The translations under genes and the position numbers were made by a program. From Polynucleobacter parvulilacunae (lineage in GTDB: Bacteria > Pseudomonadota > Gammaproteobacteria > Burkholderiales > Burkholderiaceae), in contig NZ_JACVPW010000001.1 of NCBI RefSeq assembly GCF_018881715.1, forward strand, positions 397,337 to 461,336: a stretch of DNA of 64,000 nucleotides, given 5' to 3'. The notes under the pieces were generated by a model that worked only from the letters and a program-made list of their open reading frames with translations, was not told where the DNA came from and ran no database searches. Below, piece by piece: positions 36,582 to 47,741 of this stretch. The number at the start of each line of letters is the position of its first letter. Positions within the stretch are counted from its first letter, which is position 1.

Positions 36582-37175
36582 CTATGCGCGACGAATGCGG
36601 AATAAAGCGAGGCTGCCAAATAGATTTGGCATCAAGGTAACCTGACGACCCTCATGCAAGATGCATTGGTCGAGAACCTTAAGTCCAAGACTAGATGCCA
36701 ACTTCTCAAAGTCAGCAACAGTGAGTACGCGTACATTAGGCGTGTTGTACCACTGATAAGGCAAGCTCTTCGAGACTGGCATGCGGCCCAAGCCCACAGC
36801 AAGGCGATGGGACCAATGTCCAAAATTTGGAAAAGAAATTACTGACTCTTTTCCCACGCGAACGACTTCGCGCAAAATCTTTTCAGTTTGATGAATGGTT
36901 TGCAAGGTCTGTGACAGCACGACCGTGTCAAAACTATTATCTTCAAAGAGCGCTAAGCCACCTTCTAAATCCTGCTGGATCACGTTCAAACCTTTTTGCA
37001 CACAAGAGAGAACGCGTGCATCATCAATCTCAACGCCATAGGTGTGAACTGGTTTTTGTTTCTGCAAAAATTCCAGGAAGCTGCCGTCACCACAACCAAG
37101 ATCCAAAACTTGAGTATTAGGTGCAATCCAATTGGCTATGGCAGCAAAGTCAGCGCGCTTATTAAAGTTACTCAT
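36582..37175 (-). CDS. metW: MetW, methyltransferase-like partner of MetX
   Basis: A 197-residue SAM methyltransferase-fold protein with [16 protein letters not shown] near residues 23-38 and the typical [14 protein letters not shown] and [18 protein letters not shown]. MetW proteins are needed with MetX for homoserine acylation and methionine synthesis in many bacteria; their exact chemistry is not settled. The start overlaps the metX stop by four bases (ATGA), so the two are translationally coupled. Confidence 0.95.
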   Translation of the reverse strand: MSNFNKRADFAAIANWIAPNTQVLDLGCGDGSFLEFLQKQKPVHTYGVEIDDARVLSCVQKGLNVIQQDLEGGLALFEDNSFDTVVLSQTLQTIHQTEKILREVVRVGKESVISFPNFGHWSHRLAVGLGRMPVSKSLPYQWYNTPNVRVLTVADFEKLASSLGLKVLDQCILHEGRQVTLMPNLFGSLALFRIRRA

Positions 37176-38311
37176 ACTTGAGCCTCGCGCATTTGCTTAA
37201 AGTAAGCCCTTACTAGATTGTGATAGCGCGCATCATCTAGCAAGAATGCATCGTGACCATGTGGCGCATCAATTTCAGCATAAGTGACTTCGCTCTTATT
37301 ACTCAACAAAGACTGAACAATCTCGCGACTACGATTAGGCGGGAAACGCCAATCGGTTGAAAAGCTCACCACCAAAAACTTAGCCTGAACCTCTGCCAGA
37401 GCACGATCCAGGCTGCCATCATATCGGCGCGCAGGATCAAAATAGTCTAGCGCGCGCGTAATAAGCAGGTAGGTATTGGCGTCAAAGTAGGTTGAAAACT
37501 TATCGCCCTGATGGCGTAAGTAGCTCTCGACCTCAAACTCCACATCAAAGCTGAAGCGGTAGTCATTTGACTCGCCATTAGGGCGCTGCAATTCACGTCC
37601 AAACTTTTCGGCCATATCGTCATCAGACAAATAAGTAATGTGGCCAACCATACGAGCCAAACGTAAACCACGTTTAGGCACAACGCCATGCTCGTAATAA
37701 TTGCCGCCATGAAAATCAGGGTCAGACAAAATGGCATTACGTGCAACTTCATTAAATGCAATATTTTGTGCGCTGAGTTTTGGGGTCGATGCGACCACAA
37801 CACAATGCTCTAAGCGCTTAGGAAACTGAATTGACCAAGCCATTGCTTGCATGCCGCCCAAACTGCCCCCCATTACCGCAGCGAATTTGCGAATACCCAG
37901 CTTATCCGCCAAACGGGCTTGAGTATTTACCCAATCTTCGACAGTAACTACAGGGAACTCAGAGCCATAAGGCTTGCCGGTTGCAGGATTAATACTCATC
38001 GGCCCAGTAGAGCCAAAGCAAGAGCCTAAATTATTTACGCCAATAACAAAGAAGTGATTGGTGTCCACGGGCTTGCCTGGACCAATCATGTTGTCCCACC
38101 AACCAATGTCCTTAGGGTCTTCTGGGCTTGGGCCGGCTACATGGTGAGATGCATTGAGCGCATGACAAACTAGTACGGCATTACTTTTATCAGCATTGAG
38201 TTTGCCGTAAGTTTCAATCACTAAATCGTAGCCAGACAACATGGCGCCACTCTGCAAAGGCAGGGGCTCGGCAAAATGAATAGTATTTCTAGAGAGGTGT
38301 AGCTCGCTCAT
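37172..38311 (-). CDS. metX: Homoserine O-acyltransferase
   Basis: A 379-residue alpha/beta-hydrolase enzyme that transfers an acetyl or succinyl group to homoserine, the first committed step to methionine. The nucleophile is the Ser of GGSLGGMQA near residue 149. The catalytic Asp and His lie in the last third, the His in APHGHDAFL. Oxyanion and substrate parts are [14 protein letters not shown] and [12 protein letters not shown]. The acyl donor (acetyl- or succinyl-CoA) cannot be decided by eye. It overlaps slmA by four bases upstream and metW by four downstream. Confidence 0.95.
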   Translation of the reverse strand: MSELHLSRNTIHFAEPLPLQSGAMLSGYDLVIETYGKLNADKSNAVLVCHALNASHHVAGPSPEDPKDIGWWDNMIGPGKPVDTNHFFVIGVNNLGSCFGSTGPMSINPATGKPYGSEFPVVTVEDWVNTQARLADKLGIRKFAAVMGGSLGGMQAMAWSIQFPKRLEHCVVVASTPKLSAQNIAFNEVARNAILSDPDFHGGNYYEHGVVPKRGLRLARMVGHITYLSDDDMAEKFGRELQRPNGESNDYRFSFDVEFEVESYLRHQGDKFSTYFDANTYLLITRALDYFDPARRYDGSLDRALAEVQAKFLVVSFSTDWRFPPNRSREIVQSLLSNKSEVTYAEIDAPHGHDAFLLDDARYHNLVRAYFKQMREAQV

Positions 38312-38958
38312 TCTGACAGGAGAAGGCGCAAACTAACATCAGAGGCTTCTGTCGGCAACTTTTTAAATCCGCTACGGGCAAAGCGATGCCAACGCCCCAA
38401 AACAAAACTCATCAACATAGCAGCACGGATGCTGACCTCTTCTTGACCCAGCTGCGCCCAATTACCACCTTGGGTTTGAGCAATACGCAGAGCCTGCTTC
38501 AGCGAAGCCTCAACACGATCTAACACCTGAGTAATGCGCTCTTGTAAGCGATCATCTTCTTGTAGTAATGCATCTCCCAATAGAACACGAGTCATTCCAG
38601 GATTCTTTTCGGCAAAGAATAAGAGCATCTGCAAAATACCGCGCGCTTGAGCAAGGCCAGATTCTTCCTTTTGATTAATTTGATTAATCAATCCGAAAAC
38701 TGTTTGCTCAATAAAAGAAATTAGGCCTTCGAACATCTGCGCTTTACTAGCGAAATGACGATAGAGAGCGGCTTCTGAAACTTCAATCTTGGCGGCTAAG
38801 GCCGCAGTAGTAACGCGCTCACTTTTAGGGTTTTGCAACATCTCAGCAAGCACTTGCAAAATCTGTAAGCGGCGCTCACCTGGGCGGGGGCGCTTACGGG
38901 CCTTGCCAGCATCAGCGTTGCTGGCGTTGATATCTGCTGGCTCTATAGATTCACGCAT
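38308..38958 (-). CDS. slmA: SlmA-type nucleoid occlusion factor (TetR family)
   Basis: A 216-residue TetR-family DNA-binding protein. The helix-turn-helix is at about residues 45-75 ([24 protein letters not shown]). The rest ([28 protein letters not shown]) matches SlmA, which blocks FtsZ assembly over the chromosome. The basic stretch [16 protein letters not shown] precedes the HTH. It overlaps metX by four bases, which is a curious coupling of a division inhibitor with methionine synthesis, and follows argB by 10 bases. Confidence 0.85.
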   Translation of the reverse strand: MRESIEPADINASNADAGKARKRPRPGERRLQILQVLAEMLQNPKSERVTTAALAAKIEVSEAALYRHFASKAQMFEGLISFIEQTVFGLINQINQKEESGLAQARGILQMLLFFAEKNPGMTRVLLGDALLQEDDRLQERITQVLDRVEASLKQALRIAQTQGGNWAQLGQEEVSIRAAMLMSFVLGRWHRFARSGFKKLPTEASDVSLRLLLSE

Positions 38959-38968
38959 GTTTGTTTAC

Positions 38969-39871
38969 TTATCTCGAGCGAATCATCGTTCCGAACGCCT
39001 GCTCGGTCAGGATTTCTAACAATAAAGAGTGCTCGATACGACCATCGATGATGTGCACTGAATTCACGCCACTCTTGGCTGCATCTAATGCAGAAGAAAT
39101 TTTAGGTAGCATGCCGCCAGAAATCGTGCCATCAGCAAACAAGCCATCGATCTCACGAGCAGTTAAGTCAGTAAGCAACTTGCCGTCTTTATCCATCACA
39201 CCCGGAATATTGGTCATCATTACCAACTTCTCCGCATGGAGGATCTCAGCCATCTTGCCCGCTACCAAATCTGCATTGATGTTGTAAGCCTGGCCTTCTT
39301 CACTAAATCCAATTGGTGAAATCACCGGAATAAATGCATCGTCTTGCAACGCTTTCACAACTGCAGGGTTGATGGCCTCAATTTCACCTACAAAGCCTAG
39401 ATCAATTGTTCCGCCAGCATTCTTTTCATCAGCAACCAGCATTTTCTTGGCGCGAATGAGGCCACCATCTTTACCAGTCAAGCCAACCGCTTGGCCGCCA
39501 AAGTGGTTAATCAACATAACGATGTCTTGCTGCACTTCGCCACCGAGAACCCACTCAACTACTTCCATAGTTTCTTCGTCGGTCACGCGCATACCCTGAA
39601 TAAAGGTACCGGTCTTACCAATTTTCTTGAGGGCTTCATCAATCTGTGGTCCGCCGCCATGAACCACTACCGGATTCATGCCAACCAACTTCAACAAAAT
39701 GACATCGCGCGCAAAAGATTCTTTGAGTCGCTCCTCAACCATAGCATTTCCGCCGTACTTAATCACGATCGTTTTGCCGTGATAAGAGCGGATGTAAGGC
39801 AAAGCCTCAGCCAGAATCTCCGCCTTCAATAAAGGCGAAATATCACTAATAGTTGGTAAATGCTTAGTCAT
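38969..39871 (-). CDS. argB: N-acetylglutamate kinase
   Basis: A 300-residue amino-acid kinase that phosphorylates N-acetylglutamate in arginine synthesis. The ATP site has [12 protein letters not shown] near residue 37, the substrate site [12 protein letters not shown] and [12 protein letters not shown], and the C-terminal lysine region is in [13 protein letters not shown]. The length and start ([20 protein letters not shown]) fit the arginine-sensitive hexameric type with an N-terminal helix, but feedback control is an inference. It lies 13 bases after dksA. Confidence 0.96.
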   Translation of the reverse strand: MTKHLPTISDISPLLKAEILAEALPYIRSYHGKTIVIKYGGNAMVEERLKESFARDVILLKLVGMNPVVVHGGGPQIDEALKKIGKTGTFIQGMRVTDEETMEVVEWVLGGEVQQDIVMLINHFGGQAVGLTGKDGGLIRAKKMLVADEKNAGGTIDLGFVGEIEAINPAVVKALQDDAFIPVISPIGFSEEGQAYNINADLVAGKMAEILHAEKLVMMTNIPGVMDKDGKLLTDLTAREIDGLFADGTISGGMLPKISSALDAAKSGVNSVHIIDGRIEHSLLLEILTEQAFGTMIRSR

Positions 39872-39884
39872 TGCTACTTAAAAT

Positions 39885-40370
39885 TTATTCGCCAAACAAT
39901 TTTTGACGGAGTTCGCGACGCTCTTGAGCCTCAAGAGATAAATTGGCTGTAGGCCTTGCAATTAAACGGTTCAGGCCAATTGGCTCACCTGTTTCTTCAC
40001 ACCAACCGTAGTCACCAGACTCGATGCGCGCCAGTGCTTGCTCTACTTTTTTGAGCAACTTACGCTCACGATCACGCGTACGCAATTCCAACGCATGCTC
40101 TTCTTCAATCGTTGCACGATCAGCAGGATCTGGAACCAAAATATTTTCACGAAGATGCTCAGTCGTCTCAGATGCATTTTTCAAAATGTCGTCTTTAAGA
40201 GTGAGTAATTTTTGACGGAAAAAATCCAACTGCGCAGCACTCATGTAGTCCTTGTCGGACATCTTGAGCAATTCCGCTTCAGTTAGTGGGGCACCTTTTG
40301 CAACTTTAGTGCTCGCAGCTTTGCTAGCTTTTGCAGCAGTTGCTGGTTTTGTTGCTGTTTTTACCGTCAT
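39885..40370 (-). CDS. dksA: RNA polymerase-binding transcription factor DksA
   Basis: A 161-residue DksA protein that acts with ppGpp on RNA polymerase. The coiled coil covers about 55-130 with the tip DPADRATIEEEHALELRTRDR. The globular end reads GDYGWCEETGEPI...ARPTANLSLEAQERRELRQ; only one cysteine of the usual C4 zinc finger remains, as is common in betaproteobacterial DksA. The first 27 residues are rich in Lys, Ala and Thr (TKPATAAKASKAASTKVAKG), an addition compared with the enterobacterial protein. Confidence 0.95.
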   Translation of the reverse strand: MTVKTATKPATAAKASKAASTKVAKGAPLTEAELLKMSDKDYMSAAQLDFFRQKLLTLKDDILKNASETTEHLRENILVPDPADRATIEEEHALELRTRDRERKLLKKVEQALARIESGDYGWCEETGEPIGLNRLIARPTANLSLEAQERRELRQKLFGE

Positions 40371-40458
40371 TTCATTCTTTCCTGATTTGAAGCATTATTG
40401 CCCCATTCTGCCAAACTTTTACAGCCATTTAATCAATATTCTTCAATATTCATAATAA

Positions 40459-40473
40459 CCGCCGTGGCGGCGG
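40459..40473 (-). terminator. Short GC-rich hairpin between the COG0523 gene and dksA
   Basis: CCGCCG and CGGCGG form a 6-bp stem with a three-base loop about 20 bases after the COG0523 stop (minus strand), followed by TTATTATG. It may end that transcript before the dksA promoter. The T run is weak. Confidence 0.4.
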
Positions 40474-40490
40474 ATTGTACCCGAATCTTC

Positions 40491-41564
40491 CTAGGCCAAA
40501 CATCCCTCAAGCCCAGCCAATAGGGTGTCCTTAGGCAAATCGATACCTATGAAGACCATACGGGTTTGCTTGGGTTCAGCACCCCATGGGCCAGCTAAAT
40601 CGCTACCCATCATCTGATGAACGCCCTGAAACACCACTTTTCGGCTACTTCCCTTCACATAGAGCACGCCCTTGTAGCGCAGCATCTTCTCACCAAAGAC
40701 CTCCAAAATGCCCCCTAGGAAATCTTCCAACTTTTTGTGATTAAAGGGTTTATCACTACGAAAAACGAAGGATTGAATGCGATCTGTATGGCCTGCGTGG
40801 CCATGGTGATGCTGGTGATCATGACTGTGATCGTGTCCACAGGTGCTATGGTCATGATCGTGGTCATGGCTATGGTCATGGCCGCAATTGGCATGATCAT
40901 GATCGTCCTGCTCCAAGAAATGCGGATCAATATCCAGCTTGGCATTTAAATTGAAGCCCTTGAGGTCCAAAACTGCATTTAAAGGCACTACGCCCTTAGA
41001 AATACCTGCAATCGGGGCTCTCGGATTCATATGCATCAGGCGATTACGCAAAGCATCTACTTCACCAGGCGTCACTAAATCTGTCTTGGTAATAAAGATC
41101 TGGTCGGCAAAGCCAACTTGGCGCTGAGCCTCCTCATGTTCATTCAATTGCTGCTGGCCATGTTTGGCATCTACCAAAGTCACCACAGCATCCAAAACGT
41201 AATGGTCGGCAACATCATCGTCCATAAAGAATGTCTGGGCTACCGGGCCTGGGTTGGCCACGCCAGTGGTTTCAATCACAACGCGATCAAAACTTATCTT
41301 CTTGTCTTTGCGTTGCTCCCAAAGCTCATTGAGCGCCTCTACAAGGTCGCCACGGATAGTGCAGCAAATACAACCATTGCTCATCTGCACGATGTTCTCT
41401 TGGTTGTCTTGCACCAAGATATCGTTATCAATATTTTCTTCGCCGAATTCATTCTCGATCACAGCAATTTTTTTGCCATGCTCTTCAGTCAGAATGTGTT
41501 TGAGCAAAGTGGTTTTGCCGCTTCCTAAGAAGCCAGTCAAAATGGTTACCGGAATTAATGCCAT
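40491..41564 (-). CDS. COG0523 (CobW/YjiA) GTPase with histidine-rich loop
   Basis: A 357-residue G3E-family GTPase thought to act as a metal chaperone or metal-sensing factor. The P-loop is [15 protein letters not shown] at residues 8-22, the metal-binding CxCC is in GCICCTI, and NKXD-like TKTD follows. Between the GTPase and the C-terminal domain is a long His/Asp run ([20 protein letters not shown] and more), clearly a metal-binding stretch, probably for zinc. I chose the ATG at 41564; the TTG at 41579 would add five residues. Neighbouring dksA has lost the zinc-finger cysteines, which may or may not be related. Confidence 0.92.
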   Translation of the reverse strand: MALIPVTILTGFLGSGKTTLLKHILTEEHGKKIAVIENEFGEENIDNDILVQDNQENIVQMSNGCICCTIRGDLVEALNELWEQRKDKKISFDRVVIETTGVANPGPVAQTFFMDDDVADHYVLDAVVTLVDAKHGQQQLNEHEEAQRQVGFADQIFITKTDLVTPGEVDALRNRLMHMNPRAPIAGISKGVVPLNAVLDLKGFNLNAKLDIDPHFLEQDDHDHANCGHDHSHDHDHDHSTCGHDHSHDHQHHHGHAGHTDRIQSFVFRSDKPFNHKKLEDFLGGILEVFGEKMLRYKGVLYVKGSSRKVVFQGVHQMMGSDLAGPWGAEPKQTRMVFIGIDLPKDTLLAGLEGCLA

Positions 41565-41633
41565 GGATGATCCAATCAAAATCTAAAAGCCGTCATTTCC
41601 CAAAGCGGGAAACCTTCTATATTACCGAGTTCC

Positions 41634-42635
41634 TCAGTCTTTGCCAGCCTTTGCGCGTGGATGCGCTTTATCGTATGCCTGAGCAAGGTGCTGAAAATCT
41701 AGCGAGGTATAAATCTGGGTGCTGGCGATGCTGGCATGCCCCAACATCTCCTGAACTGCACGTAAATCTTGCGAGGATTGCAGCACATGACTTGCAAAGC
41801 TGTGACGCATCATATGAGGATGTACATGAGTGGGCAATCCAGCGCGCATCGCCAAAGTACGCAATCTCGCCTGTACCGTACGTGGCGATAAACGCTTGCC
41901 GGTAGCTGATAAAAATAATGCAATGGATTCTTCCGAGTAACTTCCGGCATCCCGTAGCTCTCGCCATGCAGCAAGCGATTTCATTGCTGGGACACCAACG
42001 GGTACTGAACGTCGTTTACCACCTTTACCCAATACAGTTACTTCAGCAGCATCCCAATCTAGCCAGCCTGCAGATTCATGTTGGCGATCCTTGCTTTGCA
42101 TGACATCAATGCCCAGCAATTCAGACAAACGCAAGCCAGATGAGTAGAGCAAATCAATAATCGCTGCATCTCGGATCGATTCCAAATCTTTCTTTTCTTC
42201 AGCCTCTTTGACTGCCTGATTAACCAGAGAGAGGGCCTGCTCCACCGATAGCGCCTTAGGCAATGACTTCAAACGCTTGGGCGCCTTCACGTCATCAACC
42301 GGATTGGCAACTAGATTGCTGGTGACCTTACCGGTACGGGCATCGCGCCTCGCATCTTTCTCAGTAAGCCAGTCATACCAACCGCGCCATGCAGAAAGCG
42401 CTCTCGCAATGCTTCTCGAAGATTTGCCTTTGGAATGTAGGCGACCCGCCCAACGACGCACATGGCCGTTACTCACCTTTAATAATTCAATGGAATCTTC
42501 TAGAGCAAAATTTTGGAGATCACTTAGATCCATGCCGTAGGCTTTGAGGGTATGCGGCGATAGTTGACGCAACACATGCAGCTCATGCAAGTACTCCTGC
42601 ATGAGCGGATAAAGATCAGTCGCCTTTAATTTCAT
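41634..42635 (-). CDS. xerC: Tyrosine recombinase XerC
   Basis: A 333-residue tyrosine recombinase that resolves chromosome dimers with XerD. The N-terminal SAM-like domain covers about residues 10-110. The catalytic Arg is in SSGLRLSELLG, the HxxR in HMMRHSFASH, the second His in LGHASIASTQIY, and the nucleophilic Tyr is in QIYTSLDF. The gene overlaps the DUF484 gene upstream by 20 bases, a pair that is conserved in proteobacteria. No dif-like site was sought outside. Confidence 0.95.
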   Translation of the reverse strand: MKLKATDLYPLMQEYLHELHVLRQLSPHTLKAYGMDLSDLQNFALEDSIELLKVSNGHVRRWAGRLHSKGKSSRSIARALSAWRGWYDWLTEKDARRDARTGKVTSNLVANPVDDVKAPKRLKSLPKALSVEQALSLVNQAVKEAEEKKDLESIRDAAIIDLLYSSGLRLSELLGIDVMQSKDRQHESAGWLDWDAAEVTVLGKGGKRRSVPVGVPAMKSLAAWRELRDAGSYSEESIALFLSATGKRLSPRTVQARLRTLAMRAGLPTHVHPHMMRHSFASHVLQSSQDLRAVQEMLGHASIASTQIYTSLDFQHLAQAYDKAHPRAKAGKD

Positions 42636-43290
42636 AAGCCTGGGTACGATCCAAAGCTGCAGCGGTTAATTCAGCGATCTGGCGTAAATAGAACGCGCCC
42701 ATATCTGCAGTAAAGCGAGACTCGTCCTTGCTGGCCAATAACAATACAGCTGGTGATTGGGTGGCGCCAATACTTTTGCCCAGTGGTAAGCCAATAGCCA
42801 CCATGCTTTGCCATTCAGGATCAATAGTTGTTTGGGTTGCCAATAAATCTACGCTGGCAGCTGCCAATTCTTTGGCTGAGCCACATAGCGGTGCATCTAC
42901 CCAAGGACCAAAAGCAGAGTTAGGCGATAACAATTGCGCGGACTCTACTTCAAATACTTCCGCTAAGCCTGAGGTAATTGCAGACTCCACATCACCTTTG
43001 TTATTAGCTTTCATCAAGCGCAATAGCCATGCAACCAAACTTTGTTGTGTTTTATCGTTGCGACTACCAAAGTGCAACATCTCGCTTAAGCGACGATTGA
43101 GCTCTTGGTTTTGCGTACGCAACACTGTCATCTGACGCTCTTGCAAAGAAATCGCACGATCCTCGTGTGGATGCTTAATCCGGATCTCATTGAAGAGATC
43201 GGCGTAGCGCTCAAAGAAGCCCGGAGTTGCACGCAACCACTCGGCAACTAATTCTTCTTGCTCGGCCTGCTTTGGATCGATTGCGCTCAT
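42616..43290 (-). CDS. DUF484 family protein
   Basis: A 224-residue protein of the DUF484 family. It has an N-terminal helical region (VAEWLRATPGFFERYADLF), a coiled stretch (SLQERQMTVLRTQNQELNRRLSEM) and a GAF-like C-terminal part that ends in FYLRQIAELTAAALDR. The biochemical role is unknown. In many gammaproteobacteria it sits between dapF and xerC; here dapF lies elsewhere (32825). It overlaps xerC by 20 bases. Confidence 0.88.
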   Translation of the reverse strand: MSAIDPKQAEQEELVAEWLRATPGFFERYADLFNEIRIKHPHEDRAISLQERQMTVLRTQNQELNRRLSEMLHFGSRNDKTQQSLVAWLLRLMKANNKGDVESAITSGLAEVFEVESAQLLSPNSAFGPWVDAPLCGSAKELAAASVDLLATQTTIDPEWQSMVAIGLPLGKSIGATQSPAVLLLASKDESRFTADMGAFYLRQIAELTAAALDRTQAYEIKGD

Positions 43291-43335
43291 GTATTACTTT
43301 CTCAAATGACTTTTTTATTAACTTAATTTATTTGC

Positions 43336-44805
43336 TTAACTTAGCTTTTTACGCAAGAGCTCGTTTACCTGACCAGGATTTGCTTTGCCTTGGGAGGCTT
43401 TCATGATCTGCCCTACTAATGCATTGAAGGCCTTCTCTTTGCCAGCGCGGAACTCTTCAACAGACTTCTGGTTGGCCGCCAACACTTGATCGATGATGGC
43501 TTCGATGGCGCCGCTATCACTAATTTGCTTCAAGCCCTTTGCGTCAATGACTTGATCAACCGTGCTGATAGCTTTGCCCGCAACAGCCTCTTCCCAAAGA
43601 ATGGCAAAGATATCTTTAGCAATCTTGTTAGAAATTGTGCCGTCAGCTACACGCGTCAGCAATGGTGCCAAGTGGTCTGCTTTTAATGGCGCATCTGCCA
43701 TAGCAATGCCGGCGCGATTTAACGAAGATGCAAGTTCGCCAGCAATTAAATTGGCAGCAGCTTTTGCAAGTGGTTTGCCTACGATCGCTAAAAGCGCTTC
43801 AAATACTTTTGCAGTATCGCGATCTTGTGTAAGCAACTGCGCATCGTATGCACTTAAACCAAATTCGCTTTGCCACTGCTCGCGCAATTGGGCTAGAAGC
43901 GCAGGCATCTTACTACGCACCTCTGCGATCCATGCGTCATCAATCACTACTGGCAATAAATCGGGGTCTGGGAAGTAGCGATAGTCATTCGCATCTTCTT
44001 TGCTACGCATGCTACGCGTTTCGCCACGATCAGGATCGTATAAACGCGTTTCTTGAACAACAGTGCCGCCATCTTCAATAAGTTCGATTTGACGACGCAC
44101 TTCATATTGAATAGCTTCCTCCAAAAAGCGGAAGGAGTTCAAGTTTTTGATTTCGCAACGGGTACCAAATTCAGCCTGTCCTTTAGGACGCACTGAAACG
44201 TTGGCATCGCAGCGGAAAGAGCCTTCTTGCATATTGCCGTCACAAACGCCAAGCCACACAACCAGGCCGTGCAGTGCCTTGGCATAGGCAACTGCCTCAG
44301 CAGCGCTGCGCATCACCGGTTCAGTCACGATCTCCAGCAAAGGTGTTCCTGCGCGGTTTAAATCAATGCCGCTAGAAGGTTCGCCATGAGGGCCAGTAAA
44401 ACCCTCTTCGTGAACTGATTTGCCGGCATCCTCTTCCATATGAGCGCGTGTCAGCTCAACCACCTTGACTTCATCGCCTACCAAGATTTCAAGATAGCCA
44501 CCGACAACAACCGGAATATCCATCTGGCTAATTTGATAGCCCTTAGGCAAATCAGGATAGAAATAGTTCTTACGCGCAAAAATACTCGCTGGTGAAATCT
44601 TTGCATTCACAGCCAAACCAAAACGAATCGCATGCTCTACAGCCTGACGATTGAGCACAGGCAAAACGCCAGGCAACGCGAGGTCAACTGCGCATGCTTG
44701 TGTATTTGGCTCGGCACCAAAGCGCGTACTTGCGCCACTAAAAATCTTAGACTGTGTTTGTAGCTGAGCGTGGGTCTCTAGACCAATGACGACTTCCCAT
44801 TGCAT
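43336..44805 (-). CDS. gatB: Asp/Glu-tRNA amidotransferase subunit B
   Basis: A 489-residue subunit that binds misacylated Glu-tRNA(Gln) or Asp-tRNA(Asn) and activates the side chain. The start [20 protein letters not shown] is standard, and the zinc and catalytic region [14 protein letters not shown] and the C-terminal YqeY/tail domain ([25 protein letters not shown]) are in place. The ATG at 44805 shares one base with the gatA stop (TGATG); a further in-frame start at 44838 lies inside gatA. The presence of gatCAB points to indirect Asn or Gln aminoacylation. Confidence 0.97.
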   Translation of the reverse strand: MQWEVVIGLETHAQLQTQSKIFSGASTRFGAEPNTQACAVDLALPGVLPVLNRQAVEHAIRFGLAVNAKISPASIFARKNYFYPDLPKGYQISQMDIPVVVGGYLEILVGDEVKVVELTRAHMEEDAGKSVHEEGFTGPHGEPSSGIDLNRAGTPLLEIVTEPVMRSAAEAVAYAKALHGLVVWLGVCDGNMQEGSFRCDANVSVRPKGQAEFGTRCEIKNLNSFRFLEEAIQYEVRRQIELIEDGGTVVQETRLYDPDRGETRSMRSKEDANDYRYFPDPDLLPVVIDDAWIAEVRSKMPALLAQLREQWQSEFGLSAYDAQLLTQDRDTAKVFEALLAIVGKPLAKAAANLIAGELASSLNRAGIAMADAPLKADHLAPLLTRVADGTISNKIAKDIFAILWEEAVAGKAISTVDQVIDAKGLKQISDSGAIEAIIDQVLAANQKSVEEFRAGKEKAFNALVGQIMKASQGKANPGQVNELLRKKLS

Positions 44806-46322
44806 CACGCCACCTCGCTTGCTGGACGCAAATGCCAATCGCTGGCTTGCTGATATTGGTGAGCCACTTGCAACAAGCGCGCTTCAGAAAAATAGTTGCC
44901 GATAAGTTGCATACCAATTGGTAGATTATTTGTATTGAATCCGCAAGGAACACTCATCGCTGGCAAGCCTGCTAAGTTAGTAGACAGGGTGTAAATATCT
45001 TCTAGATACATTTGTACAGGGTCTTTTGACTTCTCACCCAAGCGCCAAGCCACATCAGGGGCTACAGGCCCCAGGATGACATCGCACTGGTTAAATGCAG
45101 CCTGAAAATCTGCTGCAATAATGCGGCGAATTTTTTGCGCCTGCAGATAGTAAGCATCATAGTAACCATGACAAAGAACATAGGTTCCGATCATGATGCG
45201 ACGCTTTACTTCTGAACCAAAACCTTCGGTGCGTGACTTCGCATACATGTCATTGAGATCGCGATATTCATTCGCGCGATAGCCATAACGAACACCATCA
45301 AAGCGACTTAAATTGCTGGACGCCTCCGCTGGTGCCAAAACGTAATAGACCGGAATTGATAATTTGGTCTTGGGCAAACTCACCTCAATTAATATGGCAC
45401 CTAAATTTTCTAAAAGCTTGGCTGCCTCATTAACGGATTTCGCAACATCACTTGCTAAGCCGTCGGCAAAAAATTCTTTCGGTAAACCAACACGCAAACC
45501 TTCTAATGGTTTTGCAGGGTTTGCATTACCTTCTTTCCAATTCTGATTGAGATAGCGACCATAGTCTTCTCCAGAATCCGCCAAAGAAGTGGAGTCACGC
45601 GGATCATGGGAAGACATTGCTGAGAGCAGTAGAGCGCAATCTTCGGCAGTCTTGCCCATGGGGCCCGCTTGATCCAGTGAAGAGGCATAGGCAATCATGC
45701 CGTAGCGCGACACGCGCCCATAACTTGGCTTTATTCCGGTCAAGCCACAAAATGCAGCTGGCTGACGAATGGAGCCGCCTGTATCTGTTCCGGTAGCGAT
45801 CGGCGCTAAACCAGCTGCAACGGCTGCAGCCGAGCCACCTGACGAACCACCAGCCACGTGAGCAGCATTCCAAGGATTTAAAACCGGCCCATAGGCGGAG
45901 TTTTCATTAGAGGAGCCCATTGCGAACTCATCCATATTGGTTTTGCCCAAACAAACCATGCCAGCACCATGGGGATTGTTTTCATCTGGAATTCCCAGAT
46001 TGGCAACCACTGTGGCATCAAACGGACTCTGATACCCAGCCAAGATTTTGGAGGCTGCAGTCGACTTCCAGCCACGCGTTACGAAGACATCCTTGTGGGC
46101 AACGGGGATGCCAGTTAGCTTGCTAGCCTTTCCTAAGGAAATTAACTGATCTGCTTTAGATGCTTGCTCTAAACTTAAGTGGGCATTCACATCAAGATAG
46201 GCATTCCACTGTTTTCCAGCCTCAATACGATCCAAAAAGTACTGGGTTAACTCGGTACTGGAGACCTCTTTTGCAGCCAGTGCTTTTGCCATTAAGGCGA
46301 TAGGGGTGTTGTGCCAACTCAT
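44805..46322 (-). CDS. gatA: Asp/Glu-tRNA amidotransferase subunit A
   Basis: The 505-residue glutaminase subunit of the amidase-signature family. The Ser-cisSer-Lys triad is given by the Lys of [10 protein letters not shown] (near residue 74) and the two serines in [16 protein letters not shown], with [16 protein letters not shown] carrying the second. It supplies ammonia to GatB. It overlaps gatC by four bases upstream. The length is slightly above the usual 485. Confidence 0.97.
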   Translation of the reverse strand: MSWHNTPIALMAKALAAKEVSSTELTQYFLDRIEAGKQWNAYLDVNAHLSLEQASKADQLISLGKASKLTGIPVAHKDVFVTRGWKSTAASKILAGYQSPFDATVVANLGIPDENNPHGAGMVCLGKTNMDEFAMGSSNENSAYGPVLNPWNAAHVAGGSSGGSAAAVAAGLAPIATGTDTGGSIRQPAAFCGLTGIKPSYGRVSRYGMIAYASSLDQAGPMGKTAEDCALLLSAMSSHDPRDSTSLADSGEDYGRYLNQNWKEGNANPAKPLEGLRVGLPKEFFADGLASDVAKSVNEAAKLLENLGAILIEVSLPKTKLSIPVYYVLAPAEASSNLSRFDGVRYGYRANEYRDLNDMYAKSRTEGFGSEVKRRIMIGTYVLCHGYYDAYYLQAQKIRRIIAADFQAAFNQCDVILGPVAPDVAWRLGEKSKDPVQMYLEDIYTLSTNLAGLPAMSVPCGFNTNNLPIGMQLIGNYFSEARLLQVAHQYQQASDWHLRPASEVA

Positions 46323-46612
46323 TCGATCACCTTTGGCACGAGGAAATAGCCATCATGCTGCGCAGGGGCTGATTTCATATTTTCGGCACGGTGATCTGAT
46401 TCGGTGACCTGGTCAACACGCATTGGCTGAGCCAAATCACGTAAAAAGAGGATCGGATGCGCCAATGGCTCAAGACCGCTTGTATCAACGGCCTGCATTT
46501 CCTCAACCAAGGAAAAAATGGCCTGTAATTGAGGCAAAACTGCCTCGGCTTCTGCCTGATTTAACTCAAGCCTAGAAAGGTGCGCAATGCGCTGGACATC
46601 ATCAAGTTTCAT
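46319..46612 (-). CDS. gatC: Asp/Glu-tRNA amidotransferase subunit C
   Basis: The 97-residue small subunit that wraps around GatA and GatB. It has the typical start [19 protein letters not shown] and the segment [19 protein letters not shown]. It is the first gene of gatC-gatA-gatB on the minus strand; its start is 61 bases from the divergent mreB gene, a region that must hold promoters for both. Confidence 0.95.
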   Translation of the reverse strand: MKLDDVQRIAHLSRLELNQAEAEAVLPQLQAIFSLVEEMQAVDTSGLEPLAHPILFLRDLAQPMRVDQVTESDHRAENMKSAPAQHDGYFLVPKVIE

Positions 46613-46649
46613 GGGGCGCTAGAGTATCATTCCTATATATTTTCATTAA

Positions 46650-47717
<1,068 letters not shown>

Positions 47718-47741
47718 GCGACATACACGTCGACCAGGGAA

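Noticed and set aside
40720..40930. Short tandem repeats that recall a CRISPR array
   Set aside because: They encode the His/Asp run of the COG0523 protein in frame and have no repeat-spacer spacing.
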